A stretch of DNA of 39,270 bases, from NCBI GenBank assembly GCA_005502875.1, contig SCMV01000037.1, positions 1-39,270 of the forward strand, given 5' to 3'. Source of the stretch: Comamonadaceae bacterium 2PF. GTDB taxonomy: Bacteria; Pseudomonadota; Gammaproteobacteria; Burkholderiales; Burkholderiaceae_C. The position numbers were made by a program, and so were the translations under genes. Under the pieces are notes generated by a model. It ran no database searches and had not been told where the DNA came from. It worked only from the letters and a program-made list of their open reading frames with translations. Numbering within the stretch: the first letter of the stretch is position 1; every line of letters begins with the position of its first letter. This document shows positions 32,510 to 39,270 of this stretch, in pieces.

Positions 32510-33255
32510 CAATTCATGTACATGCCGCCGTTGACGTGCAGCTCGACGCCGGTGATGTAGCCGGCCTGAGGGGATGCCAGGAAGGCCACGGCCTCGGCGA
32601 TGTCCTCGGGCTGTCCCAGGCGACCCAGCGGAATCTGCGACTTCAAGGCCGACTGCTGCTCTTCGGTGAGCGAGCGGGTCATGTCGGTGTCGATGAAGCC
32701 AGGGGCCACGCAGTTGACGGTCACACCACGGCTGCCCAGCTCACGCGCCAGGGCGCGGGTCATGCCAGCCACACCTGCCTTGGCAGCAGCATAGTTGGCC
32801 TGACCGGGGTTGCCAGCAGCGCCCACCACCGAGGTGATGCTGATGATGCGGCCATGGCGCTGCTTCATCATGGGGCGCATGACGGCGCGGCTCATGCGGA
32901 AGACGGCCTTGAGGTTGGTGTCGAGCACCGCATCCCAGTCTTCGTCTTTCAGGCGCATGGCCAGCATGTCGCGGGTGATGCCGGCGTTGTTGACCAGCAC
33001 GTGCAGGGCACCGTGCTCCTTGATGATGGCGTCCACCGCGGCATCGACACCGGCTGCGTCGGTCACGTTCAGGACGATGCCCTTGCAGCCTTCGAAACTG
33101 GACAGGCCCTCGGAGATCGACTGCGCCCCCGACTCGGAGGTGGCGGTGCCGATGACCTTCAGGCCGCGTTGGGCCAGCGCGACGGCGATGGCGCGTCCAA
33201 TGCCCCGGCTGGCGCCGGTGACCAGGGCCACTTGCCCCTTGAATTCGTTGCTCAT
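32509..33255 (-). CDS. fabG: 3-oxoacyl-ACP reductase FabG
   Basis: FabG is the NADPH-dependent ketoreductase of fatty acid elongation. The 248-residue short-chain dehydrogenase has the cofactor motif TGASRGIG (13-20), NNAG (89-92), and the catalytic S142, Y155 and K159 (YAAAK). ATG 33255 follows GAGGAG. It starts 11 bp after the fabD stop. Confidence 0.97.
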   Translation of the reverse strand: MSNEFKGQVALVTGASRGIGRAIAVALAQRGLKVIGTATSESGAQSISEGLSSFEGCKGIVLNVTDAAGVDAAVDAIIKEHGALHVLVNNAGITRDMLAMRLKDEDWDAVLDTNLKAVFRMSRAVMRPMMKQRHGRIISITSVVGAAGNPGQANYAAAKAGVAGMTRALARELGSRGVTVNCVAPGFIDTDMTRSLTEEQQSALKSQIPLGRLGQPEDIAEAVAFLASPQAGYITGVELHVNGGMYMN

Positions 33256-33266
33256 GGGTTCGCTCC

Positions 33267-34205
33267 TCAGGCCAGCATGGCCTTGACTTCGGCCAGCGAG
33301 GCCGGATCCAGCACGCAGCCGGTGACGAGTTCGGCATCGATGCGCTTGACCATGCCAGACAGCACCTTGCCAGGGCCGCACTCGATGACATGGGTCAGGC
33401 CACGGGCCTTGAGGGCCTGCACAGACTCGACCCATCGCACCGGGCCAAAAGCCTGGCGGTACAGTGCGTCGCGGATGGCGTCCGGCTCGGTCACCACGGC
33501 CACATCGATGTTGTTGACCACGGCGATGGTGGGCACGGCGAAAGCCGTGGTGGCGAGCTTTTCTTTCAGGCGCTCGGCGGCCGGCTTCATCAGGCTGGAG
33601 TGGAACGGGGCCGACACGGGCAGCGGCAGCGCGCGCTTGGCCCCGGCGGCCTTGAGCACTTCACAGGCCTTCTCGACGGCGGCCTTGGTGCCAGCGATCA
33701 CGGTCTGTTTGGGGTCATTGAAGTTGACGGCCTCGACGGCTTCTCCCGCGATCGCAGCGGCCTCGGCACAACCCGCTTTCACGCCCTCGGCATCCATGCC
33801 CAGGATGGCTGCCATGCCGCCAGCGCCCACGGGCACGGCCTCTTGCATGGCTTGGGCGCGGAACCGCACCAAAGGCAGCGCGTCCTTGAGCGTCAGCGCG
33901 CCAGAGGCCACCAACGCAGCGTACTCACCCAGCGAGTGCCCCGCCACGGCCGTTGGCATCAGACCGGTGTCAGCCAGCCAGGCGCGCCAGCAGGCCACGC
34001 CTGCGGTCAGCATCACGGGCTGGGTGTTGGTCGTCAGGTCCAGGGCCTCTTTCGGGCCTTCAGCGATCAGCCCGGCGATGTCTTCGCCCAGGGCATCAGA
34101 GGCTTCGGCGAGGGTGGCCCGCACAGCGGGGTGATCTCCCCAGGCGCTGAGCATGCCCATGGACTGAGAGCCCTGGCCTGGAAAGACGAATGCAAAAGCG
34201 GTCAT
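33267..34205 (-). CDS. fabD: Malonyl-CoA:ACP transacylase FabD
   Basis: FabD makes malonyl-ACP. The 312-residue protein has FVFPGQGSQSMGM at the N-terminus, the nucleophile S91 in GHSLGEYAAL and the partner His in VSAPFHSSLM. ATG 34205 is the family start, 55 bp after fabH. Confidence 0.96.
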   Translation of the reverse strand: MTAFAFVFPGQGSQSMGMLSAWGDHPAVRATLAEASDALGEDIAGLIAEGPKEALDLTTNTQPVMLTAGVACWRAWLADTGLMPTAVAGHSLGEYAALVASGALTLKDALPLVRFRAQAMQEAVPVGAGGMAAILGMDAEGVKAGCAEAAAIAGEAVEAVNFNDPKQTVIAGTKAAVEKACEVLKAAGAKRALPLPVSAPFHSSLMKPAAERLKEKLATTAFAVPTIAVVNNIDVAVVTEPDAIRDALYRQAFGPVRWVESVQALKARGLTHVIECGPGKVLSGMVKRIDAELVTGCVLDPASLAEVKAMLA

Positions 34206-34260
34206 GTCTGGTTGTCCAAATCGTTGTTGTTGGATGCGTGGTGTCCTGGGCGCCGAGGCG

Positions 34261-35328
34261 TCAGTAATCGACGAGCACAGCCCCCCACGTGAAGCCACCC
34301 CCGACGCCTTCGAGCATCAGGGTCTGGCCCCGCTGGATCTGGCCGTTGCGGACGCCATGGTCCAGCGCCAGCGGGATGGAGGCCGCCGACGTGTTGCCAT
34401 GCTGGTCCACCGTGACCACGATCCTGTCATAGGGAAGTTTCAATTTCTTGGCAGTGCCCTGCATGATGCGCAGGTTTGCCTGGTGCGGGATCAGCCAGTC
34501 GATGCACGACGCGTCGCGCCCCGCAGCATCGAGCACCTCGTGGGCGGCCTTGTCGAGCACGCTCACGGCCAGCTTGAACACCGCTTGCCCGTCCATCTTC
34601 AGGGTGGCATCACCCAGGATGCGGCCACCACTGACGTTGCCCGGCACGTTGAGCAGCCCCACGTGCTGGCCATCGGCGTGCAAACAGGAAGCGACGATGC
34701 CGGGCTGGTCAGAGGCTTCCAGCACCACGGCCCCTGCCCCATCGCCAAACAGAACGCAGGTGGTGCGGTCGCTGAAGTCAAGCAGGCGGGAGAACACCTC
34801 GGTGCCAATGACCAAAGCGCGGCGAGCAATCCCGCTGCGGATCATCGAATCAGCCACGGTGAGTGCGTAGATGAAGCCCGAGCACACCGCCTGCACGTCG
34901 AACGCGGGACAGCCCGAGATCCCCAGGTCGCGCTGAATGAGGCAGGCCGTCGAGGGAAAGACCATGTCAGGTGTGGACGTGGCGCAGACGATGAGGTCGA
35001 TGTCCGAAGCTTGGCAACCTGCCGCCTCGATCGCTCGCAAACTGGCCTGCAGGCCTAGCTGGCTCGAGGTCACGTCGGGTTCGGCAAAGTGCCTGGCCTT
35101 GATGCCGGTGCGCTCGACGATCCACTCGTCAGACGTGTCAAGACCGTCACGCGCCAGACGCTCGACCAGCTCCTGATTGGGCACCCGATGGGGCGGCAGG
35201 AAGCTGCCGGTGCCGGCAATGCGAGAGAACTTGCTGAAGGGGGAGGCGCCCTTGTGAGGCGCCAGGGTTGCAGCCCGGGTAGAGGCTTGCAGGGGGTCTG
35301 GCTGGTGTGCCGTCAGTCTGTCTGACAT
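34261..35328 (-). CDS. fabH: 3-oxoacyl-ACP synthase III FabH
   Basis: FabH starts fatty acid synthesis by condensing acetyl-CoA with malonyl-ACP. The 355-residue protein has catalytic C149 ([12 protein letters not shown]), H282 (PHQANLR) and N312 (HGNTSAAS). It carries about 33 extra polar residues at the N-terminus compared with E. coli FabH, whose start would align at [11 protein letters not shown]. No internal ATG, GTG or TTG lies at the shorter start, so the extension seems real. It begins 11 bp after the plsX stop; no clear Shine-Dalgarno. Confidence 0.95.
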   Translation of the reverse strand: MSDRLTAHQPDPLQASTRAATLAPHKGASPFSKFSRIAGTGSFLPPHRVPNQELVERLARDGLDTSDEWIVERTGIKARHFAEPDVTSSQLGLQASLRAIEAAGCQASDIDLIVCATSTPDMVFPSTACLIQRDLGISGCPAFDVQAVCSGFIYALTVADSMIRSGIARRALVIGTEVFSRLLDFSDRTTCVLFGDGAGAVVLEASDQPGIVASCLHADGQHVGLLNVPGNVSGGRILGDATLKMDGQAVFKLAVSVLDKAAHEVLDAAGRDASCIDWLIPHQANLRIMQGTAKKLKLPYDRIVVTVDQHGNTSAASIPLALDHGVRNGQIQRGQTLMLEGVGGGFTWGAVLVDY

Positions 35329-35339
35329 TAATGAGGGGA

Positions 35340-36446
35340 TCAGGCAGCGCGACCCACATCCTCCGAGCCGCCGGCATCCACAAGGGTGGGCAGGCTGGCC
35401 ACGGTGGCTGCGATCTGGTCGTGAACCCGGTCCAGCAGTCGATGACGGGCCGCATCATAAGCGCGATTGAGCGCCACCTCGAAGGCCAATTTGTCCGAAG
35501 ATCCGTGACTCTTGAAGACCAGGCCACGCAGGCCGAGCAGCGCCGCGCCGCTGTAGCGACGGTGGTCAACTCGGTTTTTGAAGCGATTTAGCACCGGCAT
35601 CGCGAACAAAGCCACCAGTTTCGTGACGATGTTGCGCGTGAACTCTTGCTTGATGAAGGCAGCGAACATGCTGGCCAGGCCTTCAGCGGTCTTCAGGGCC
35701 ACGTTGCCGACGAAGCCGTCGCACACGACGATGTCCGAAGTGCCCTTGAAAATGTCATTGCCCTCGACGTTGCCATGGAACTGGATGAGCCCCTGGTCGT
35801 GGGCACGGCGCAGCAGTTCGCCCGCGCGCTTGATGACTTCGCTGCCTTTGATGACCTCTTCGCCGATGTTGAGCAAGCCAACGCTGGGGTTGGCCTTGCC
35901 GTCCACAGCAGACACCAGGGCGGAACCCATCACGGCGAATTGCAGCAGGTGCTCTGCCGTGCAGTCGACGTTGGCGCCCAGGTCAAGCACCGTGGTGAAA
36001 CCGTCTTTCTGATTGGGCATGACGGTGGCCAGGGCTGGGCGATCAATGCCTTCGAGGGTCTTGAGCAGGTAGCGCGCCAGCGCCATCAGGGCACCGGTGT
36101 TGCCAGCCGACACGCAAGCGTGCGCCGCAGCAGGGGCCTCGGCGCTGGCCTTGACCTGGCTGATGGCCACGCGCATCGAGGAGTCTTTTTTGCGACGCAA
36201 GGCGGTCTCGACCGGGTCGTCCATGGTGACGACCTCACTGGCCTCGACGATGCGACAGCGCTCCCAGTTTCGCGCCGGCGCCAGGGCATCGGGCAGGCCC
36301 ACCAACAGCAACTCGGCATCCGGGTGCTTGGCCAGAAAAGCCTGGCAGGCCGGCAGCGTGATCGACGGCCCGTGATCGCCGCCCATGCAATCAACGGCAA
36401 TGCGCACAGGCGAAAGCGGCGAAGAGGCGGACGTGACAGGGCTCAT
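35340..36446 (-). CDS. plsX: Phosphate acyltransferase PlsX
   Basis: PlsX turns acyl-ACP into acyl-phosphate for phosphatidic acid synthesis. The 368-residue protein has the N-terminal [12 protein letters not shown], then [20 protein letters not shown] and [22 protein letters not shown] 36446 was chosen, giving about 17 residues before the conserved strand. A terminator-like hairpin lies between it and rpmF. Confidence 0.96.
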   Translation of the reverse strand: MSPVTSASSPLSPVRIAVDCMGGDHGPSITLPACQAFLAKHPDAELLLVGLPDALAPARNWERCRIVEASEVVTMDDPVETALRRKKDSSMRVAISQVKASAEAPAAAHACVSAGNTGALMALARYLLKTLEGIDRPALATVMPNQKDGFTTVLDLGANVDCTAEHLLQFAVMGSALVSAVDGKANPSVGLLNIGEEVIKGSEVIKRAGELLRRAHDQGLIQFHGNVEGNDIFKGTSDIVVCDGFVGNVALKTAEGLASMFAAFIKQEFTRNIVTKLVALFAMPVLNRFKNRVDHRRYSGAALLGLRGLVFKSHGSSDKLAFEVALNRAYDAARHRLLDRVHDQIAATVASLPTLVDAGGSEDVGRAA

Positions 36447-36534
36447 GTGCGTGGTGAAGGCGGGTTTCGGCGGCACGGGCGGCAGCCCGAACGAGGCTGC
36501 ATGAAGAGCCGAACGGCTCACGCGGCACACCGAC

Positions 36535-36582
36535 AAAAAGACAAGGGCCGGCTAACCCTTTGGATCGGGTTGTCCAGCCCTT
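36535..36582 (-). terminator. Terminator-like hairpin between rpmF and plsX
   Basis: On the minus strand AAGGGCTGG (36582-36574) pairs with CCGGCCCTT (36551-36543; one G-U), with an inner AACCC/GGGTT stem (36571-36567 with 36558-36554), followed by GTCTTTTT. It would let rpmF be expressed above the downstream lipid genes. Confidence 0.65.
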
Positions 36583-36646
36583 TGCGTATCAGCGTATCAG
36601 GAACCTGGCGCCAGCCTGACTCAGGCGAGCGCGGGGCACCAGCAGA

Positions 36647-36829
36647 TCAGGCGTCGGCCTTGGTCTTCAGAACCTTGCGACCGCGGTAGAAACCGGTCGG
36701 GCTGATGTGGTGGCGCAGGTGCACTTCACCGGTGGTGGCTTCCACTGCGGTGCCCGGGGTGACCAGGGCGTTGTGCGAGCGGTGCATGCCACGCTTGGAA
36801 GGCGACTTTTTGTTTTGCTGAACGGCCAT
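36647..36829 (-). CDS. rpmF: 50S ribosomal protein L32
   Basis: This 60-residue basic protein matches L32: [19 protein letters not shown] at the start and [19 protein letters not shown] near the end. It has no cysteines, so it is the zinc-free form. rpmF upstream of plsX-fab is a widely conserved arrangement. A promoter lies just upstream at 36940-36969. Confidence 0.97.
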   Translation of the reverse strand: MAVQQNKKSPSKRGMHRSHNALVTPGTAVEATTGEVHLRHHISPTGFYRGRKVLKTKADA

Positions 36830-36939
36830 GATGACTCCGTGGGGTCGATGTGTGGGCGAGGTGTGTCAATGCCGTGCGGACCCTGGGCCCACAGCCCGCA
36901 TGCGGCAACAATCCTGGACTTAAATCCTGGAAACCCGAA

Positions 36940-36969
36940 ATTCTAGCACAAACCCGACGCACTGATCAA
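36940..36969 (-). promoter_or_regulatory. Promoter of the rpmF-plsX-fab operon
   Basis: On the minus strand: TTGATC (36969-36964), an 18-bp spacer and TAGAAT (36945-36940), with an extended TGC before the -10. Two direct repeats of CCAGGATT (36930-36923 and 36917-36910) lie just downstream, near the expected transcript start. Confidence 0.6.
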
Positions 36970-36971
36970 AC

Positions 36972-37574
36972 TCAACCGTCCGAGCGTTTTTTCAGGGCCG
37001 CCAGCGCGGCAAACGGGTGGGGCTTGGGCTCTTGGCTCGGCTCCGCCCTGCCCGCCTCCGCAGGCGCAGCGCCAGGCACCGGGGTTTCCGTGTCATCGTG
37101 CATCAGGCTCGCGATGTCGCTGGGGCACTCTTCATGGCGCGGCACGATGGGCTGGGCCATGATCAGCTCATCTTCCACCAGCTCCAGCAGGTGGAACTGC
37201 CTCGAGACGGCCAACACATCGTCGTCCGAATCGGCATCCAGGCGTGCGGCCTCGGCCTCGTCACGCGCAAAACGGATCGAACGAGACACCGTCATGCGCT
37301 CCCGCACAGGGTGCAGGCACCGTTGGCACTCCATGTCAAGTTCGGCATGTGCCTCCAGGTCGAGCCACAGTTCGGGCTCGCCCACGCGCTGCGGCACCGG
37401 CCGACCCGTGACCTGCCAGCGCACAGGCGGCATGGCGGTCAGATCGGCCTCGGGGGAGGCTGCGCCAGCCAGGCGAGACAACGCCTTGACCGGCGTCTCG
37501 CCAGCCAGTTGCTCTGCGGCCTCGATGAAGGCCTTGACGTCGAGTTTTTCGGGCAGGAACACGCGTGCTTTCAT
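36972..37574 (-). CDS. yceD: DUF177 protein YceD
   Basis: This 200-residue protein matches the DUF177/YceD family that precedes rpmF in most bacteria and is linked to 23S rRNA accumulation in studied species. It has the C-x-x-C pair CQRCLHPV and a later LELVEDELIMAQPIVPRHEECPS, characteristic of the family. ATG 37574 was chosen (MKARVFLPEKLDVKAF). The C-terminal 35 residues are acidic and Pro/Ala-rich. It diverges from yceF with 67 bp between. Confidence 0.9.
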   Translation of the reverse strand: MKARVFLPEKLDVKAFIEAAEQLAGETPVKALSRLAGAASPEADLTAMPPVRWQVTGRPVPQRVGEPELWLDLEAHAELDMECQRCLHPVRERMTVSRSIRFARDEAEAARLDADSDDDVLAVSRQFHLLELVEDELIMAQPIVPRHEECPSDIASLMHDDTETPVPGAAPAEAGRAEPSQEPKPHPFAALAALKKRSDG

Positions 37575-37629
37575 GCCCGCGAGTGTATGCCCTGCGCCGA
37601 ACTGGGCGGCCCCGCATGGGCCGCTCGTG

Positions 37630-37635
37630 GACAAT
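37630..37635 (+). promoter_or_regulatory. Possible -10 placing the yceF mRNA as leaderless
   Basis: GACAAT is followed by six bases (GGCGCC) and then the yceF ATG, the spacing typical of leaderless transcripts. There is no Shine-Dalgarno. The -35 region is poor. Confidence 0.3.
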
Positions 37636-37641
37636 GGCGCC

Positions 37642-38283
37642 ATGCCTGTTTCCGCTTTTCCTGCCCTGCCCCGGCTGGTGCTGGGCTCCAGCTCACCCTA
37701 CCGACGCGAACTGCTGGCTCGCCTGGGCCAGCCTTTCGAGTCCCGCTCCCCGGATGTGGATGAAACACCGCTGGCCGGTGAGGTGCCCATGGCACTGGCT
37801 TGTCGCCTGGCTGAAGCCAAAGCGCGGGAGGTGGCCAGGGGCTTCGACGAGGACGTGATCGTGATCGGCTCCGATCAGGTTGCCGACCTGGACGGCCAGG
37901 CGCTGGGCAAGCCAGGCCACCACGCGGCTGCACGCGATCAGCTGCGGGCGCTGAGCGGGCGGGTCGCTCGCTTTCACACCGCCGTGTGCGTGATGCGCCC
38001 GAAAACCGGGCAACTGCTGCAGGCGCTCAGCAGCGTCACCGTTCAATTTCGGGCGCTGGGTGACGCGGACATCGAAACCTACCTGCTGCGTGAGCAACCC
38101 TACGACTGCGCAGGCAGCGCGAAATGCGAGGGCTTGGGCATCGTGCTGCTGGAGCGAATCGACTCCGATGACCCGACCGCCCTGGTGGGCCTGCCCCTGA
38201 TCGCGACCAGCCGCCTGTTGCGCGAGGCGGGGTGGGACCCGCTGCAGGCGTCGTCAACCGCCACGGAGCGCGACCATGGCTGA
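37642..38283 (+). CDS. yceF: Maf-family nucleotide pyrophosphatase, YceF type
   Basis: Maf proteins hydrolyse modified or non-canonical nucleoside triphosphates. The 213-residue protein begins LVLGSSSPYRRELLARLG, has VDETP (39-43), IGSDQVADLDGQALGKPG (the YceF subtype wording, known to act on 7-methyl-GTP), and CAGSAKCEGLGIVLLERI. The subfamily assignment is by motif resemblance to E. coli YceF. ATG 37642 has no Shine-Dalgarno. Its end overlaps the next gene by 8 nt. Confidence 0.92.
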   Translation: MPVSAFPALPRLVLGSSSPYRRELLARLGQPFESRSPDVDETPLAGEVPMALACRLAEAKAREVARGFDEDVIVIGSDQVADLDGQALGKPGHHAAARDQLRALSGRVARFHTAVCVMRPKTGQLLQALSSVTVQFRALGDADIETYLLREQPYDCAGSAKCEGLGIVLLERIDSDDPTALVGLPLIATSRLLREAGWDPLQASSTATERDHG

Positions 38284-39121
38284 AACCATGAACGATCAAG
38301 ACATGCCCCACGGAGAAACGCGCGCAGGGCGCCTGCTGCTGGTGCCCAACACACTCGACCTGGGTTGCCTTGACCCCGTCACCGGCGCCGCGCCAGATTT
38401 GCAACAGGTGCTGCCGCTGGGCGTGATCCGCGAGGCCGCGCGGATCGGCCACTGGATTGCCGAAAACGCGAAAACCACGCGGGCATTTTTGAAGCGGGTG
38501 GACCAGGTCACCCCCTTGAGCCAACCCTTGCAGGGCTTGTCGATCGAGGAGCTGCCGCGCCCGGTCAAAGGTGGCAAGGGCAGCAAGGACGCCAGCAAAA
38601 GCGAAGCCCCCGGCCAGGCCGCCACCCTCGCCTCGCTGCTGGCGCCTGCGCGTGCTGGTCATGACATCGGCCTGATATCGGAGGCTGGACTGCCAGGCGT
38701 GGCCGACCCGGGCGCGGCGGTGGTGCAGGCGGCGCACCAGGCAGGCATCCCGGTCGTGCCGCTGTCAGGTCCGAGCTCGCTGGTGCTGGCGCTGGCTGGC
38801 AGCGGACTGCACGGTCAGAGCTTCGCATTCGTCGGGTACCTGCCGACCGACGCCTCACAGCGAGCCCAACGCATCCGCGAGCTGGAGCTGCTCTCGCGCA
38901 AAGCGCATCAAACGCAGCTGGTCATCGAAACGCCCTATCGCAACGTCGCGATGTGGCAGGCGCTGCTGCAGCACCTGCAACCCCAGACGCTGCTCAATGT
39001 GAGCTGCGGCCTGACACTCAGCCAAGGCTTCACCCTGACCGACACGGTGGCGCGCTGGCGACAACGCGAGTTGCAACTGCCCGCCGACGTGCCGGCGGTG
39101 TTCGCCTGGCTGTCAGCGTGA
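38276..39121 (+). CDS. RsmI-like SAM-dependent methyltransferase (divergent)
   Basis: This 281-residue protein has the tetrapyrrole-methylase fold seen in RsmI, the 16S rRNA ribose methyltransferase. SEAGLPGVADPG (about 134-145), PLSGPSSLVLALAGSGL and IETPYRN match RsmI positions. The usual N-terminal TPIGNLxD is replaced by VPNTLDLGCLD, and a Lys/Gly/Ser insertion lies at about 98-115. It is therefore likely a paralog group with a different or unknown target; another rsmI may exist elsewhere. It overlaps yceF by 8 nt and is probably co-translated. Confidence 0.85.
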   Translation: MAETMNDQDMPHGETRAGRLLLVPNTLDLGCLDPVTGAAPDLQQVLPLGVIREAARIGHWIAENAKTTRAFLKRVDQVTPLSQPLQGLSIEELPRPVKGGKGSKDASKSEAPGQAATLASLLAPARAGHDIGLISEAGLPGVADPGAAVVQAAHQAGIPVVPLSGPSSLVLALAGSGLHGQSFAFVGYLPTDASQRAQRIRELELLSRKAHQTQLVIETPYRNVAMWQALLQHLQPQTLLNVSCGLTLSQGFTLTDTVARWRQRELQLPADVPAVFAWLSA

Positions 39122-39270
39122 ACGTCCCTGTCCTGACCCACCGCGTGCAGGCCTGCTGACATCCATCATTCTTGACACAATGTCGGCACGCGGGTGCCTT
39201 GGAGAAGGCATCCGCTGCTGCCCACCTTCGCCACCTCACCCCATGACGCTCGCCGCCGAGACCCCTGCCC
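39122..39270 (+). other. Right-edge intergenic region with possible next-gene start
   Basis: No complete gene is visible. TTCTTGACACAATG (39170-39183) contains TTGACA and an ACAATG-type -10; an ATG at 39243 opens a frame (MTLAAETPA) that runs off the window and may be the next gene. Too little is present to name it. Confidence 0.35.
39190..39215 (+). promoter_or_regulatory. Strong leader-type hairpin near the right edge
   Basis: GCGGGTGCCTT (39190-39200) and AAGGCATCCGC (39205-39215) form an 11-bp stem (one G-U) with a GGAG tetraloop, 27 bp before the ATG at 39243. A GGA in a hairpin loop is the shape bound by CsrA/RsmA proteins; that link is inference. Confidence 0.5.

Overview
The window is a GC-rich chromosomal segment from a betaproteobacterium, almost certainly order Burkholderiales (Comamonadaceae/Sphaerotilaceae-like). 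This rests on gene order (rpmF-plsX-fabHDG-acpP-fabF next to rpoE-rseA-mucD and lepA-lepB-rnc-era-recO-pdxJ-acpS-nagZ; dksA next to a COG0523 GTPase; corC-lnt), Burkholderiales-style proteins, and the TACAAT-type -10 elements. No insertion sequence, phage gene, CRISPR array, tRNA or rRNA gene is visible. Nearly everything is core housekeeping, so the points of interest lie mainly in non-coding signals.

Layout. (1) 1-2414, minus: corC and lnt (lnt runs off the left edge; 8-nt overlap). (2) 2538-6285, plus: a His-rich CobW/COG0523 metal GTPase, a DksA with a cysteine-depleted zinc finger, and a 588-residue STAS-like protein of unknown function. (3) 6332-7099, minus: coaX; 7311-7892, plus: exported chalcone-isomerase-like protein with a clear terminator; 8033-8875, plus: HDOD-like protein. 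(4) 8876-12049, minus: sppA, a Rieske ferredoxin-like protein, a HAD phosphatase and rluC. (5) 12050-12816: non-coding divergent region, probably the long 5' leader of rne. (6) 12817-15690, plus: rne with terminator; 15887-17782, plus: long-chain acyl-CoA synthetase with a TTG start and two tandem operator-like boxes on its promoter. (7) 17806-37574, minus: 21 collinear genes, in transcription order DUF177, rpmF, plsX, fabH, fabD, fabG, acpP, fabF, a membrane protein, rpoE, rseA, mucD, lepA, lepB, DUF4845, rnc, era, recO, pdxJ, acpS, nagZ. (8) 37642-39121, plus: yceF-type Maf pyrophosphatase and an RsmI-like methyltransferase; then 149 bases with a strong leader-type hairpin and perhaps the start of another gene.

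The big minus-strand array joins envelope lipid supply (phosphatidate and fatty acid synthesis), envelope stress control (sigma-E, anti-sigma, periplasmic protease), protein export (LepA, signal peptidase I), RNA processing and ribosome assembly (RNase III, Era), and ACP activation (AcpS). It is punctuated by RNA hairpins at several gene borders. The most unusual is a textbook intrinsic terminator whose U-tract ends exactly at the lepA start codon, preceded by a competing hairpin: a candidate attenuator. The same intergenic region carries four DnaA-box-like 9-mers within 123 bp.

I did not find an obviously new multi-gene system. The best candidates for undescribed biology are the lepA leader, the acyl-CoA synthetase operator pair, the DnaA-box cluster, the STAS-like protein beside dksA, and the rne leader. 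None of these has been tested by alignment or folding software here.
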